From positions 1-22,583 of IMG/VR virus record IMGVR_UViG_3300006033_000114: a stretch of 22,583 nucleotides of DNA. One strand, written 5' to 3'. Below the pieces are notes generated by a model, which worked only from the letters and a program-made list of their open reading frames with translations, did no database searches and was not told the origin of the DNA. The position numbers and the translations under genes are program-made. Origin of the DNA: a virus. Below, one piece after another: positions 7,169 through 14,784 of this stretch. Within the stretch, counting starts at the first letter, position 1; each line of letters opens with the position of its first letter.

Positions 7169-7217
7169 TGCGAACTGGCGGGGTGCGAACTGCGAACCGT
7201 GCGAACCTTGGTTCGCA
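7169..7217 (+). repeat. TGCGAAC iteron-like cluster
   Basis: Four direct copies of TGCGAAC (7169-7175, 7184-7190, 7191-7197, 7200-7206) and one inverted copy (GTTCGCA, 7211-7217) fall within 49 bp. The outermost copies extend to a GGTGCGAAC / GTTCGCACC inverted pair. The cluster lies in the 380-bp gene-free stretch 7107-7486. The rest of that stretch shows only a short AGGACAAAC direct repeat (7385-7393, 7405-7413) and no convincing ORF. A protein-binding or origin-like role is possible but unproven. Confidence 0.7.
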
Positions 7218-7486
7218 CCCTGACGCTAAAAAAGCGCCGCGCTGTCGCCCCCCGCATTGGCTTTTGGCCAGGAAGGACCCGTTGATTTCCGGGTGGCTCC
7301 CTCTGCCGTCACCTCTGTCCAGAAGATAGCTGAAATACTACCCCCGACCGGCCCGTTTTGTTGCAGGGCTACCGGGTCTCGAAAAGGACAAACGAGGCAA
7401 GGCGAGGACAAACACGGCAGGCATTACCCTAAATTGCCCACGTTTTTGGAGCATCCATTGTCAATGGCTCGCTGTGTGGAGCGTGA

Positions 7487-7900
7487 TCACTGTGCGCGCA
7501 GCGTGACACCGCCGTGCGCTGCATTGAGGTGGTCGGCGACCGTTTGCAATGCCCGCTGCCAATGCCGCCATGCCGTCGTTCGGTCGCAGGCAAAGCGGAT
7601 CGTTATGTCTCGCCACCCGTAGCGCTTGGCCCGCATCCAGACCAAGTGCCTGTGTTCCTCCTCCAGCCACTGGACCCAGCGCATGACCTCCAGCATCCGC
7701 TCGATGGCAGCAGGGTCGGGAGGAAAGCGGTAGACCGCCGGTTCCGCGCCAAGGTTTTCCCAGGGCATGCGTTTGATCGCAGGCCAGCAGTTGAAGTAGC
7801 CCTGCACACGCACGGGTGGCAAACGGCGTGCAGTGCTGGCCGCCTCCTCGAAGCGAGCGGCTATGTCCTCGATTGTCCAAGCGTTGCGACGGTCAGCCAT
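7487..7900 (-). CDS. DUF6362-like phage protein
   Basis: A 137-aa protein beginning WTIEDIAARFEEAASTARRL, followed by a segment reading RVQGYFNCWPAIKR and a conserved-looking central helix VMRWVQWLEEEHRHLVW. The C-terminal part (YGWRDITIRFACDRTTAWRH) reads as a helix-turn-helix with a recognition helix, as in sigma-like or regulatory proteins. The overall pattern matches the DUF6362 proteins found next to resolvase genes in proteobacterial prophages. ATG 7900 was chosen because AGGAGG stands about 8 nt upstream; it overlaps the preceding gene's end by 8 nt. It is the last gene of the replication operon before the terminator and methylases. A late-gene or packaging regulator is a plausible but unproven role. 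Confidence 0.78.
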   Translation of the reverse strand: MADRRNAWTIEDIAARFEEAASTARRLPPVRVQGYFNCWPAIKRMPWENLGAEPAVYRFPPDPAAIERMLEVMRWVQWLEEEHRHLVWMRAKRYGWRDITIRFACDRTTAWRHWQRALQTVADHLNAAHGGVTLRAQ

Positions 7901-8102
7901 GGCGTCGTCCTCCTGCACCGTAGAGGCGCTCGCCGATCTGGCGCACCAATTCGCGCTCCATCCAGTCGAGGCGTTCGTCGTCAGCGGAGACGACCAGGAT
8001 GCGCTGGTCGTGCCAGCCACGCTCTTTGATCGCGGCCAGATCCGTGGCCTGGGGTTGCAGCCGACCAAGGGGGCAGCGGTATTGGGGTGTCGGCACTTTC
8101 AC
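7893..8102 (-). CDS. Small unrecognised phage protein between RuvC-like and DUF6362-like genes
   Basis: A 69-aa protein beginning KVPTPQYRCPLGRLQPQ, with a central strand ILVVSADDERLDWMERELVR and a basic, glycine-rich C-terminus. The GTG start at 8102 is supported by an excellent ribosome site (AGGAGG about 6 nt ahead) and lies one base after the stop of the resolvase gene. A start further upstream would overlap the resolvase gene heavily. No known domain is recognised. Its tight coupling on both sides suggests a constant member of the operon rather than recent cargo. Confidence 0.65.
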   Translation of the reverse strand: MKVPTPQYRCPLGRLQPQATDLAAIKERGWHDQRILVVSADDERLDWMERELVRQIGERLYGAGGRRHG

Positions 8103-8103
8103 G

Positions 8104-8568
8104 TCACACCTCCTGCGTCTCGACCGCCCAGTGCAATAGCGCCAGGGCATCGGCTTCGTTGTCATCGACTGGGATGTGACCGCGCTCTCGGACGGACGCG
8201 ATCATTTCGTCCTTGCCCGCATTGCCCTTGCCGGTCGCGTGCTTCTTGATCGTGCCGACCGGAACACCCTGGTATGGAATGTTGTGATGCTCACACCACG
8301 CAGTCAGGTGCCCCATGAAACCGCCATAGGCGTGCGCCGCGTCCATGCCCGCGTGCCGTCGAACTTCCTCGAAGAACACCGCGTTGATATGGTTGCTGGT
8401 CGAGAGCAGTTCGTTGAGCCAGCGCTTGAAACGAAGGAAGCGCATTCCGCCACCCTCGAATCTCTGCGGCTTGAAGTGCTCCGTGCCACTGGTGATGGTG
8501 CCGTCCAGGTGCTGCAAAGCCCACCCGGTGTGTGTGCCCAGATCAAGGGCCAGGATCGTTGTGTTCAT
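8104..8568 (-). CDS. RuvC-like Holliday junction resolvase
   Basis: A 154-aa RNase H-fold nuclease that would cut four-way DNA junctions made during phage replication and recombination, helping to clear branches before packaging. The first strand ILALDLGTHTGWA carries the catalytic Asp at residue 9, the second acidic site is FFEE at 65-68, and the C-terminal helix has DDNEADALAL with acidic residues at 135, 136, 138 and 140. This spacing and the length match RuvC-type phage resolvases. ATG 8568 has GGAG about 8 nt upstream. The upstream gap of 126 nt contains a long inverted repeat. Confidence 0.88.
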   Translation of the reverse strand: MNTTILALDLGTHTGWALQHLDGTITSGTEHFKPQRFEGGGMRFLRFKRWLNELLSTSNHINAVFFEEVRRHAGMDAAHAYGGFMGHLTAWCEHHNIPYQGVPVGTIKKHATGKGNAGKDEMIASVRERGHIPVDDNEADALALLHWAVETQEV

Positions 8569-8587
8569 CGTCGTGCTCCAGTTCGGG

Positions 8588-8687
8588 GGGCGAGTGACGG
8601 ATGCGACGGGTTCTTGGGATAACAGCCTTTACGTGCGCGCACGCGTAGCGCGTCAATCAGGAAACCCGTCAAATCCGTCACTCGCCC
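8588..8687. repeat. Long imperfect inverted repeat between primase and resolvase genes
   Basis: A 25-nt arm at 8588-8612 and a 25-nt arm at 8663-8687 are reverse complements at 23 of 25 positions, with 50 nt between. The spacer contains the 12-bp palindrome CGTGCGCGCACG at about 8632-8643. In the leftward transcript this would fold into a large stem-loop just ahead of the resolvase gene. It could be a processing site, an attenuator or a protein-binding dyad. No conventional T-tract follows, so it is not a standard terminator. Confidence 0.8.
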
Positions 8688-8694
8688 GGATTGC

Positions 8695-10974
8695 TCAGTC
8701 ATCTCGGTAGGGGAAGCCATGGTTGTACGGCTTGGGTCTGAGGGCGATGCCCGCGATGCCGCGTGCGCCCCCGGTCAGCCGACATTTCTCGAACTTGCGG
8801 GTCGCCATCAGTTCGGAGAAACGCTTGATCGAGCCCACGTACTCGCCCGCGCGTTCGGCCCATTCACGCCAGTCGGCAAACAGTTCGGAGACGCCTTCGC
8901 GGTGAGACTTGGCCAGCAGGCAGCGCTCTTCGATCCATTGCCCGAGCGCGTCCTCGGCTTCGAAATACTCCTCGGTTGCCGACACCACGCTGGCGGGCGG
9001 CTTCAGACCCTGGCGTTGCCAAAGGCTGCAACCATCGACCGCCCACGCCAGAATGCCGTCCCGTTCCTTGAGCAGCTTCTCGGTCAGCCTGCCGTCACGC
9101 CGTTCGGGCGGGATCGTCACCGTGAAAGGGATCAGGTGCAGTCGCCGCTTCATCGCTTCGTCCACGTTGCGAATCGAGGGCTTGTGGTTGCCCGCGATCA
9201 CCAACTTGAACTGCGGCATGTACTCGAAGAAGTCCTGGCGCATGAAGCGCGCGGACACCTTGTCACCCCCGGTGATGGCCTTGACCTTGGATTCGTTCCA
9301 GCGCCGACCCTGCTCGGTTTCGATGGATGACACGAAACGTGCGCCGCGCAGGCCCGCCAGATCGGTCGGATGCCGGTCGGTGCGCGCCTCCATGAACGTG
9401 TCCATCGGCGCGTTGGCGGCGTAGTCGCCAAGGATCGTGGTCAGCACGTTGACGAACACCGACTTGCCGTTCGCGCCAGTGCCGTACAGGAAAAACAGCG
9501 CGTGCTCGCTGGTCACGCCTGTCAGGCAGTAGCCGACCATCAGTTGCAGGTAGGCCATCAGCTCGGCATCGCCGCCGGTGACGTCGGCCAGGAATGCGCG
9601 CCACGTCGGGCTGTCACCCTGCGGTGTGGCGGTGGCCACCTTGGTCATCCTGTCGTCGCGTCGGTGCGGGCGCATCCGGCCCGTGCGCAGATCGACCACG
9701 CCGCCCGGGGTGTTGAGCACCCAGACGTCGGCATCCCACTCTTCGGCAGTGGAGGCGTGCTTCGGATCGGAACGCGCGATTTTCTCGACCGAGGAGATCG
9801 TCGCCGAGCTGGCCAGCTTGCCCTTGAGCCGGGGGCTGTCCGCTTTGAGCGACGCCATCCGGCAGATGCCGCGTGAGAGGTGAGACACGTAGAGCACCTG
9901 ATCCGGATTCCAGCGCACGCCCGTCCAGACCAGCCACTTGCCCCACAGCGCGCAGTAGCGCCAGTCCTCACCGTAGCGGCGCGTGAAGGTCGAGGACAGA
10001 CCGTCTTCCGTCGTCCAATCGACGCCAGTCAGAAGATCGGGCGGCGGCGTTTCCTCGACCGAGCGCATCACTGGCATCCGTTCGCCGACAGCGAGGAAGC
10101 CTCCCACGTCGAAGCCCTCGGGGATGGCATCAGCTGCGTCCCAACCATCTGGCTTGTCGTCGGGCGGTACCAGGATGGCGACCGTGGTCGCGCCCGCATT
10201 CAGGATCGCCTGCGATGCGCGGTCGGCGTAATCCCAGCCCGGCGCATCCCGGTCAGGCCAGATCAGCACCGACTTGCCCGCCAGCGGCGACCAGTCGGTC
10301 TTGTCGACCGGGGCGTTCGCGCCGTGCATCGCCGTGGTGGCCGCCACGCCGATGGCGATCAAGGCCTGCGCGCATTTTTCGCCCTCGACCAACACGACGT
10401 GGCCAGCAGCAGCCAAGCCCGGCTGGTTGTACAGCGGGCGGGGATCTGGCGGAGCCATCTTGCGCCGCTTGGCATCCCACGGCCGGAATTCCTTCTTGCG
10501 GCCCGGAGGGTCATAGCGGTAGACGACGGCGATCAACTTGCCCGTGGCATCGAAGTAGTCCCACTTGGCAGTGGCCGGGCCAAGATCGTCGACCGGGGCT
10601 TCCATCTTGGCTTTGCGAACAGGCACTGACCGAGAGCGACCGAGCAGATCGGCAGCCTCGTCGAGCACACGAGGAAAGTCGGTGTGGATGTTGGCCTCGA
10701 GATAAGCCGCGATCAGCGCGAAGATATCGCCGCCGTCGCCCGTGGCGCGATCTGTCCACAGGCCCGCTTTCTCGCCTTCGAGCACGACTTCGAGGCTGTC
10801 ACCCGGACTGCCGAGAATGTCGCCAATGAGGAACTTGCCCCGGCGCTTCTTGCCTGCCGGAAACATCGTGGTCAGCACCGAGTCCATTCGTGCGATCAGT
10901 TCGGCGCGAATCTCGTCGCGCTGAGATTCCCGGTCGTGCTCCACAGTTTGAGTGGTGTCGTTGAAGTCGATCAT
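8695..10974 (-). CDS. Phage TOPRIM primase / SF3 helicase
   Basis: A 759-aa replication protein combining primer synthesis and DNA unwinding. The N-terminal third has a region resembling primase N-domains (GLWTDRATGDGGDIFALI at about 71-88) but without zinc cysteines. The TOPRIM domain follows, with LVEGEKCAQAL (EGEK at 197-200) and the acidic PDRDAPG at 240-246. The C-terminal half is a superfamily 3 / D5-like helicase: Walker A GTGANGKS at 498-505, a Walker B-like ARFVSSIETEQ at about 545-555, and the AGNHKPSIRN and KRRLHLIPF motifs, which include the arginine finger region. Length and order are usual for phage and P4-alpha-like primases. The start overlaps the upstream HTH gene by 4 nt (ATGA). 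Confidence 0.95.
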   Translation of the reverse strand: MIDFNDTTQTVEHDRESQRDEIRAELIARMDSVLTTMFPAGKKRRGKFLIGDILGSPGDSLEVVLEGEKAGLWTDRATGDGGDIFALIAAYLEANIHTDFPRVLDEAADLLGRSRSVPVRKAKMEAPVDDLGPATAKWDYFDATGKLIAVVYRYDPPGRKKEFRPWDAKRRKMAPPDPRPLYNQPGLAAAGHVVLVEGEKCAQALIAIGVAATTAMHGANAPVDKTDWSPLAGKSVLIWPDRDAPGWDYADRASQAILNAGATTVAILVPPDDKPDGWDAADAIPEGFDVGGFLAVGERMPVMRSVEETPPPDLLTGVDWTTEDGLSSTFTRRYGEDWRYCALWGKWLVWTGVRWNPDQVLYVSHLSRGICRMASLKADSPRLKGKLASSATISSVEKIARSDPKHASTAEEWDADVWVLNTPGGVVDLRTGRMRPHRRDDRMTKVATATPQGDSPTWRAFLADVTGGDAELMAYLQLMVGYCLTGVTSEHALFFLYGTGANGKSVFVNVLTTILGDYAANAPMDTFMEARTDRHPTDLAGLRGARFVSSIETEQGRRWNESKVKAITGGDKVSARFMRQDFFEYMPQFKLVIAGNHKPSIRNVDEAMKRRLHLIPFTVTIPPERRDGRLTEKLLKERDGILAWAVDGCSLWQRQGLKPPASVVSATEEYFEAEDALGQWIEERCLLAKSHREGVSELFADWREWAERAGEYVGSIKRFSELMATRKFEKCRLTGGARGIAGIALRPKPYNHGFPYRDD

Positions 10975-11225
10975 TCGGCCCCCTCGACAGATGCGTCCGC
11001 ATCCTGAGCATCACGGCCTTGTACGGCAGTGCTGCGCGTGGCCCACGCTGAGAGTTCAGACAAGCGGTAGCGCACCAGACCGCCCATCAAGTAGTGCGGA
11101 ATCCGGTACTTGCTGCGCATGGCGTGGTCGGCGAACCAGTAGTACGGCAGGCGCAGTGCGGCGGCGGCCTGCTTGGCGTCGATCATCGGTTCGATGGCAT
11201 TCGTCAGAGTGTTGGTATCGGTCAT
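10971..11225 (-). CDS. Small helix-turn-helix DNA-binding protein
   Basis: An 84-aa protein. Residues about 14-60 (MIDAKQAAAALRLPYYWFAD, then KYRIPHYLMGGLVRYRLSEL) fit the AlpA/excisionase-type winged helix, in which an N-terminal 'XXAAxxLxLP' helix pair is followed by a strand pair ending in a 'VRYRLSEL' helix. The acidic tail is variable. It is coupled on both sides (ATGA overlaps with the nuclease gene upstream and the primase gene downstream), so it may help load the primase-helicase or regulate replication. The role is inferred from position only. Confidence 0.75.
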   Translation of the reverse strand: MTDTNTLTNAIEPMIDAKQAAAALRLPYYWFADHAMRSKYRIPHYLMGGLVRYRLSELSAWATRSTAVQGRDAQDADASVEGAE

Positions 11226-11959
11226 GCTGGTGTCCTCCAGCAGCGGTCTTGCCACGCGCACATCCGGCATTCGAAATGGGTCGGGTCATTGAAGGCGCGA
11301 GGCAGGAGTTCTCCTGCCTCGGTCGCCGTGATGACCTTCACCGCCCGATCCGACATGCGCTGGGCCAGTGCTGCGTCAAAGGGCACGGCCTCGGTGTAGA
11401 TCTCCATCGTGTCGGCGTTCACCGCCGTGAAAATCGCCGGGTGCTCGTGTAGTTCGAGATAGGCCTGATACAGCGCGACTTGCGCCGCGTAGACAGGCTT
11501 GGAAATGGCGAGCCGGTTTTTCTCCAGATCGCGCCAGGACTTCGAGCCGAGGCACTTGTTTTCCCAAAGGGCCGGATAGGCGAAGCCCTCGGGGCCACCG
11601 ACGAACACGCCGTCGATGTGGCCCTGCAGGCGTCCGTCAGCCACTGAGAAACCGAACTGCTCGCCGTCGGCCTTGTGGGTGCGCAGATCGAAGCCCGCAT
11701 CCCGCAGCCATCCGACCATGCACTCTTCGTTGACCTGGCCACGCTCAAAGATGCGCAATATCCGACCCTGCACGTCGCGCCCGTAGTCGACCGGTGCTTG
11801 CGCAAACTCGTACTGCAGCGCGCGTTCGCAGGCCACGCCCAAGCGGGATGCGCCAAGGTAGTGGCGCACCGACTGCCGGGCACGCGCTCGCTGCAGACCG
11901 GCGTCGACCAGCACGCTGATTTGCCCGGACACGCTTGCCGTGGAATTGAAGTCCATCAT
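11222..11959 (-). CDS. Cas4-like PD-(D/E)XK nuclease with probable Fe-S cluster
   Basis: A 245-aa RecB-family nuclease likely to make or trim single-stranded ends for phage recombination. A cysteine at 44 (LGVACERAL) and the C-terminal triplet C231, C234 and C240 (FECRMCAWQDRCW) form the four-cysteine arrangement of Cas4/AddB-type iron-sulphur clusters. Between them lie the nuclease motifs: GHIDG at 113-117, WENKC (E133 and K135), and QVALYQAYL at 160-168. No CRISPR genes are nearby, so this is a phage recombination nuclease, not an adaptation protein. ATG 11959 overlaps the upstream stop and follows GGGAGA; a GTG five codons earlier is less likely. Confidence 0.88.
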   Translation of the reverse strand: MMDFNSTASVSGQISVLVDAGLQRARARQSVRHYLGASRLGVACERALQYEFAQAPVDYGRDVQGRILRIFERGQVNEECMVGWLRDAGFDLRTHKADGEQFGFSVADGRLQGHIDGVFVGGPEGFAYPALWENKCLGSKSWRDLEKNRLAISKPVYAAQVALYQAYLELHEHPAIFTAVNADTMEIYTEAVPFDAALAQRMSDRAVKVITATEAGELLPRAFNDPTHFECRMCAWQDRCWRTPA

Positions 11960-12432
11960 GGCGTGGTCTCCCACGGCAGATCGTCCTCAAGATCGGCAAA
12001 CGGGTTCGCCAAGGGATCGGGCGTTGGTGGCATGCCACGCACCGGCGGAAACTTGGTCGCCTCGTGATGCTCGACCATTGCCTCGGTGTAGCGGGTGACG
12101 ATGGCGTCGATAACCCGCAGCGCTTCGGCTTCCGAGTAATCCCCGAGGGGCTTCGTGAAGCCAATTTCGCCAGCCGCTTCACCGAATGCCTTCAGGCACT
12201 TTTTCATCGAGGCGATCTCGATGTCAGAGGGATCGATCATCACGACCTCCCTGCGTTTGCCCGGCTCGTCCTTGGCTTTGAGCCAGTTGCCGTACATCGC
12301 GTGAAAGACGTTCTGGCAGCGCTGCGAGCAGAACACCCAGTCGATGGGGTAGCGGCGGGGATTGCCGACACCGTGTCGGTTGTCGGTGTGACCGAATCCC
12401 CGTGCCTGACGTTTGCAGACCCAGCATTTCAC
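11956..12432 (-). CDS. DUF6511-like zinc-binding phage protein
   Basis: A 158-aa protein that opens with CWVCKRQARGFGHTD (cysteines 3 and 6) and continues to WVFCSQRCQNVFH (cysteines 35 and 39), a likely four-cysteine zinc site. The remainder is helical, with KKCLKAFGEAAGEIGF and ALRVIDAIVTRYTEAM segments, and ends in a proline-rich acidic tail. The pattern resembles the DUF6511 proteins of proteobacterial prophages. The GTG start at 12432 has a strong GGAGG about 6 nt upstream and overlaps the preceding stop (GTGA). Its place between a nuclease and the P63C gene suggests a role in DNA metabolism, but no activity can be read from the sequence. Confidence 0.78.
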   Translation of the reverse strand: MKCWVCKRQARGFGHTDNRHGVGNPRRYPIDWVFCSQRCQNVFHAMYGNWLKAKDEPGKRREVVMIDPSDIEIASMKKCLKAFGEAAGEIGFTKPLGDYSEAEALRVIDAIVTRYTEAMVEHHEATKFPPVRGMPPTPDPLANPFADLEDDLPWETTP

Positions 12433-13283
12433 GCCACCTCCTCAAACTCGTCGATCAACAGACCGAGCTGCAGCGCGCCGCCCGCGAAGGCTGCCTCGCA
12501 GCGCCTGCTGAAATCGCGGTAGTTGGTCGAGCAGCGCGCAATCGCCGTCACCGAATGAATCTGCTGCTCCAGCCGCGTCAGCCCTTTGTCGGTCAGCCAC
12601 TGGTGGTGCTTGTCCGAGATGCGCTTGCGACTGCGAATCTCATCGAGCAACTCCTCCGGCAACACCGGCCCGTAGACCCAGCGCTGGGTGATCTGGCCAA
12701 GGACGTGGGGCGGGTTCTGGGCGTGGCCCTGGTACTTCCAGCCAAACAGACGGTAGATGGCGCGGTAGTAGTCGGCGTGAAAGCGCCGTTCCCACGAACC
12801 ACTGGATTGGCGCAGCAGCTTGGCGATCAAGTCCTGCAGTGCGTCGGGCGCACGGTGGAACTGGTAGCCCGTTGCCTCGTCGATCAGCGCGACCTCGCCG
12901 GTGGTGGCCAGCGCGTGCATGATCTTCATGCAGTTGGGGACGATGCCCTTGCGAGCCTTGTGCAGCGTTCCGGTCAGCGCCGCATTGACCACGGCAGACG
13001 CGAGGTCAGCGATGATTCCGGCCGGGAAGAACTGCGTCTGCCGACCGGACGGCAGCAAAATCGGCTCACGTGTTTTCTCCAATTCCGACAAGGAGTTAGG
13101 CGCGAAATCCGTGAGGAACCGGGCGAATCGGCCACCCTTGTGGCCTTCGTGGAAGCCGAGCAATTTGGCAAGCTGGCGGCGCACGTAGCCGCGCTCGCCA
13201 CCCTTGAGGACAACTGCCTCGCATTCCAGATCGCCGAAATGGACGACGCCGTAGTGGCTGGCAGTGAGAATGGGTGCGTTCAT
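12429..13283 (-). CDS. P63C domain-containing phage protein
   Basis: A 284-aa protein. The N-terminal two thirds (HYGVVHFGDLECEAVVLKGG, then an RQLAKLLGF segment and the ALATTGEVALIDEATGYQ motif) followed by a C-terminal P63C domain (FHADYYRAIYRLFGWKYQ, then ITQRWVYGPVLPEELLDEI) is the usual layout of P63C proteins in phages and integrative elements. The biochemical function of the family is unknown. The segment before the P63C domain resembles the Bro-N/KilA-like part of such proteins only loosely. ATG 13283 is chosen because GAGGGG lies 6 nt ahead; an ATG two codons upstream sits directly on the ribosome site. It is coupled to the downstream zinc protein. Confidence 0.87.
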   Translation of the reverse strand: MNAPILTASHYGVVHFGDLECEAVVLKGGERGYVRRQLAKLLGFHEGHKGGRFARFLTDFAPNSLSELEKTREPILLPSGRQTQFFPAGIIADLASAVVNAALTGTLHKARKGIVPNCMKIMHALATTGEVALIDEATGYQFHRAPDALQDLIAKLLRQSSGSWERRFHADYYRAIYRLFGWKYQGHAQNPPHVLGQITQRWVYGPVLPEELLDEIRSRKRISDKHHQWLTDKGLTRLEQQIHSVTAIARCSTNYRDFSRRCEAAFAGGALQLGLLIDEFEEVA

Positions 13284-13294
13284 GGCCATCCCCC

Positions 13295-13933
13295 TCACTG
13301 CGCCCATGACGGTTTGCCCGTCACGGGTGCGCGTTGTGGAGCAGCAGCGGGAGCCTGATAAACAGGTGCTGCCTGTGCGGGAGCGCCAGAGTTGCCACCG
13401 CCGGAGTTGGCCTTGGCCGCGACACCCTTTAACTTGGCGTAGTCGGCGTGGTCAGGCTCGACCGCCACCTTGACCACATTGCGATCCGCACCCTTGGCGT
13501 CCTTTTCGATATCAACGCGAACGATGAATTCGATGCCGTCCAGTTCATGAAAGCCCTGGATGCGGCGTGCGGCGGTGGCCTGCGGTGTGTTGTCCTGCGG
13601 ATGGATATTGCGGGCACTGTTGAGCGCAGCGCGGATGAAACTGCGTCCCATCTGACCCCAGGTCGGCCCCTTCTTGGACAGCAGGCCGATGTTGCTCCAC
13701 ATCTTGCGTTTGGCATGCTCACCGTCGGTGACCACAAACTCGGCAGAGAGGTAGATCGAGCCGGTGTCGAAGGATTCGGTGGCGTAGCCGCCACCCCAGC
13801 CTTGTTCGGGATCGTCGTAACCACCGGGTTTGATGGTCATGCGCACCGGTACAACGGTGCCCTTGGGGATCAGATCGAAACCGGACTGCTGTGAGTCGGC
13901 GTCATTGAAGTCATTCCATGTATTGGCGGTCAT
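13295..13933 (-). CDS. Putative single-strand-DNA-binding-like partner of the Sak4 ATPase
   Basis: A 212-aa protein. It begins with a short linker (ANTWNDFNDADSQQSGFDLI), then a beta-rich core (KGTVVPVRMTIKPGGY, SIYLSAEFVVTDGEHAKRKM, GIEFIVRVDIEKDAKGADRN) and a disordered Gly/Ala/Pro/Gln tail. A beta-barrel-like core plus a disordered tail is reminiscent of phage single-stranded DNA-binding proteins, and it sits 5 nt downstream of the Sak4-like ATPase, a place where SSB-like partners occur. No clear OB-fold signature can be proven by eye, and the acidic C-terminal tip of classical SSB is absent. ATG 13933 follows AAGGAG by 8 nt; a longer upstream frame lacks such a site. Confidence 0.6.
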   Translation of the reverse strand: MTANTWNDFNDADSQQSGFDLIPKGTVVPVRMTIKPGGYDDPEQGWGGGYATESFDTGSIYLSAEFVVTDGEHAKRKMWSNIGLLSKKGPTWGQMGRSFIRAALNSARNIHPQDNTPQATAARRIQGFHELDGIEFIVRVDIEKDAKGADRNVVKVAVEPDHADYAKLKGVAAKANSGGGNSGAPAQAAPVYQAPAAAPQRAPVTGKPSWAQ

Positions 13934-13938
13934 TGCGA

Positions 13939-14784
13939 TTACTCCTTGGATTCGGTATGGGTTTGGGCGGCGGTGCCGGACGTGGAAGCGCTGCTGGCGC
14001 ACTTGGCGATCAGCGCGCCCAGATGCGGCGGCTCCAGCACGTCGAGGCGACCGCTGCGGTCTTTGGCGGGGAAGCCGTAGGGATTGACGGTGTGGGTGAC
14101 GAAGGCGCGATACGAACTGCCGTCATCGGCCTTGAGCTCGGCCAGCGTCACGACCTCGTCGACGATCCCGGGCAGCTCAAGGCTGGTCTTGCTGCCTTCG
14201 ATCTGCGGCACGAACACCTTGCGATTGAAGTCATCCAAGCGTTCGTCGAGGATCGCCACGAAGATCACGTTCTTGCCCCGGGCGTGCTGCAAGTGGGTCA
14301 AGGCACCGATCATTTCCTGCCCGAGCAGTCCGTAGGCCGTGCGCAGATCAGGCTTGCCGGAACGGTCGCTGACCGCACTAGGCTGGGCCTTGCACCAAGC
14401 GAAGCACTGGCGCGACAACTGCGTGATCGAGTCCAGGAAAAAGGTCTGGTAACGATCCAGTTGCGTGGTGTCGCCAAACTTCTCGATGACGTGGTCGTAG
14501 TGCGCCTGCGAAAACGCGCTCTCGGCAGGCAAGGACTTGTCCGGGCCGGCGAGGAACACGAAAAAGTCGCGGCTCTCCGGCCAGGATGCCGGACGGATGG
14601 TGTCGCCCGGCCAATCCGCCACGGACAGATCGCCCGCCTCAATGTCGAGGAACAGCGTCGTGGCGGGATCGAGGTCTTTGAGGCGGGTGGTTTTGCCGAT
14701 GCCGGATTTGCCCAGCAGCAAGAGCTTGACGCCCTTGCGTTCAGCCATGCGCTCGACGGCGGACACGATGGGGAGCTTTTTCAT
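13939..14784 (-). CDS. Sak4/RecA-like AAA ATPase (single-strand annealing recombinase)
   Basis: A 281-aa ATPase with Walker A GKSGIGKTT at residues 25-33, LFLDIEAGDLS at about 44-54, and Walker B FFLDSIT at 115-121. The order and spacing fit the short RecA-core ATPases (Sak4 type) used by phages for homologous recombination. The C-terminal part (VIFVAILDERLDDFN, then PGIVDEVVTL and a DRSGRLDVLEPP segment) is also usual for this family. The companion genes for a nuclease and a possible SSB support a recombination module. ATG 14784 is chosen because it overlaps the upstream stop (ATGA); the 402-aa frame extending upstream only reads out of frame through the preceding gene. Confidence 0.88.
   Translation of the reverse strand: MKKLPIVSAVERMAERKGVKLLLLGKSGIGKTTRLKDLDPATTLFLDIEAGDLSVADWPGDTIRPASWPESRDFFVFLAGPDKSLPAESAFSQAHYDHVIEKFGDTTQLDRYQTFFLDSITQLSRQCFAWCKAQPSAVSDRSGKPDLRTAYGLLGQEMIGALTHLQHARGKNVIFVAILDERLDDFNRKVFVPQIEGSKTSLELPGIVDEVVTLAELKADDGSSYRAFVTHTVNPYGFPAKDRSGRLDVLEPPHLGALIAKCASSASTSGTAAQTHTESKE

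Noticed and set aside
4963-7223. Two long plus-strand ORFs (274 and 291 aa) opposite the methylases
   Set aside because: Antisense shadows; the minus strand carries unmistakable ParB and methylase motifs over the same stretch.
7226-7411. 61-aa minus-strand ORF in the gap beside the methylases
   Set aside because: TTG start, no ribosome site, no recognisable pattern; treated as non-coding.
11222-11959. Cas4-like nuclease as a sign of a CRISPR system
   Set aside because: No cas1, cas2 or repeat array in the window; the neighbours are phage replication and recombination genes.
12402-13358. 318-aa plus-strand ORF
   Set aside because: Antisense to the P63C gene; long antisense frames are common in GC-rich coding DNA.
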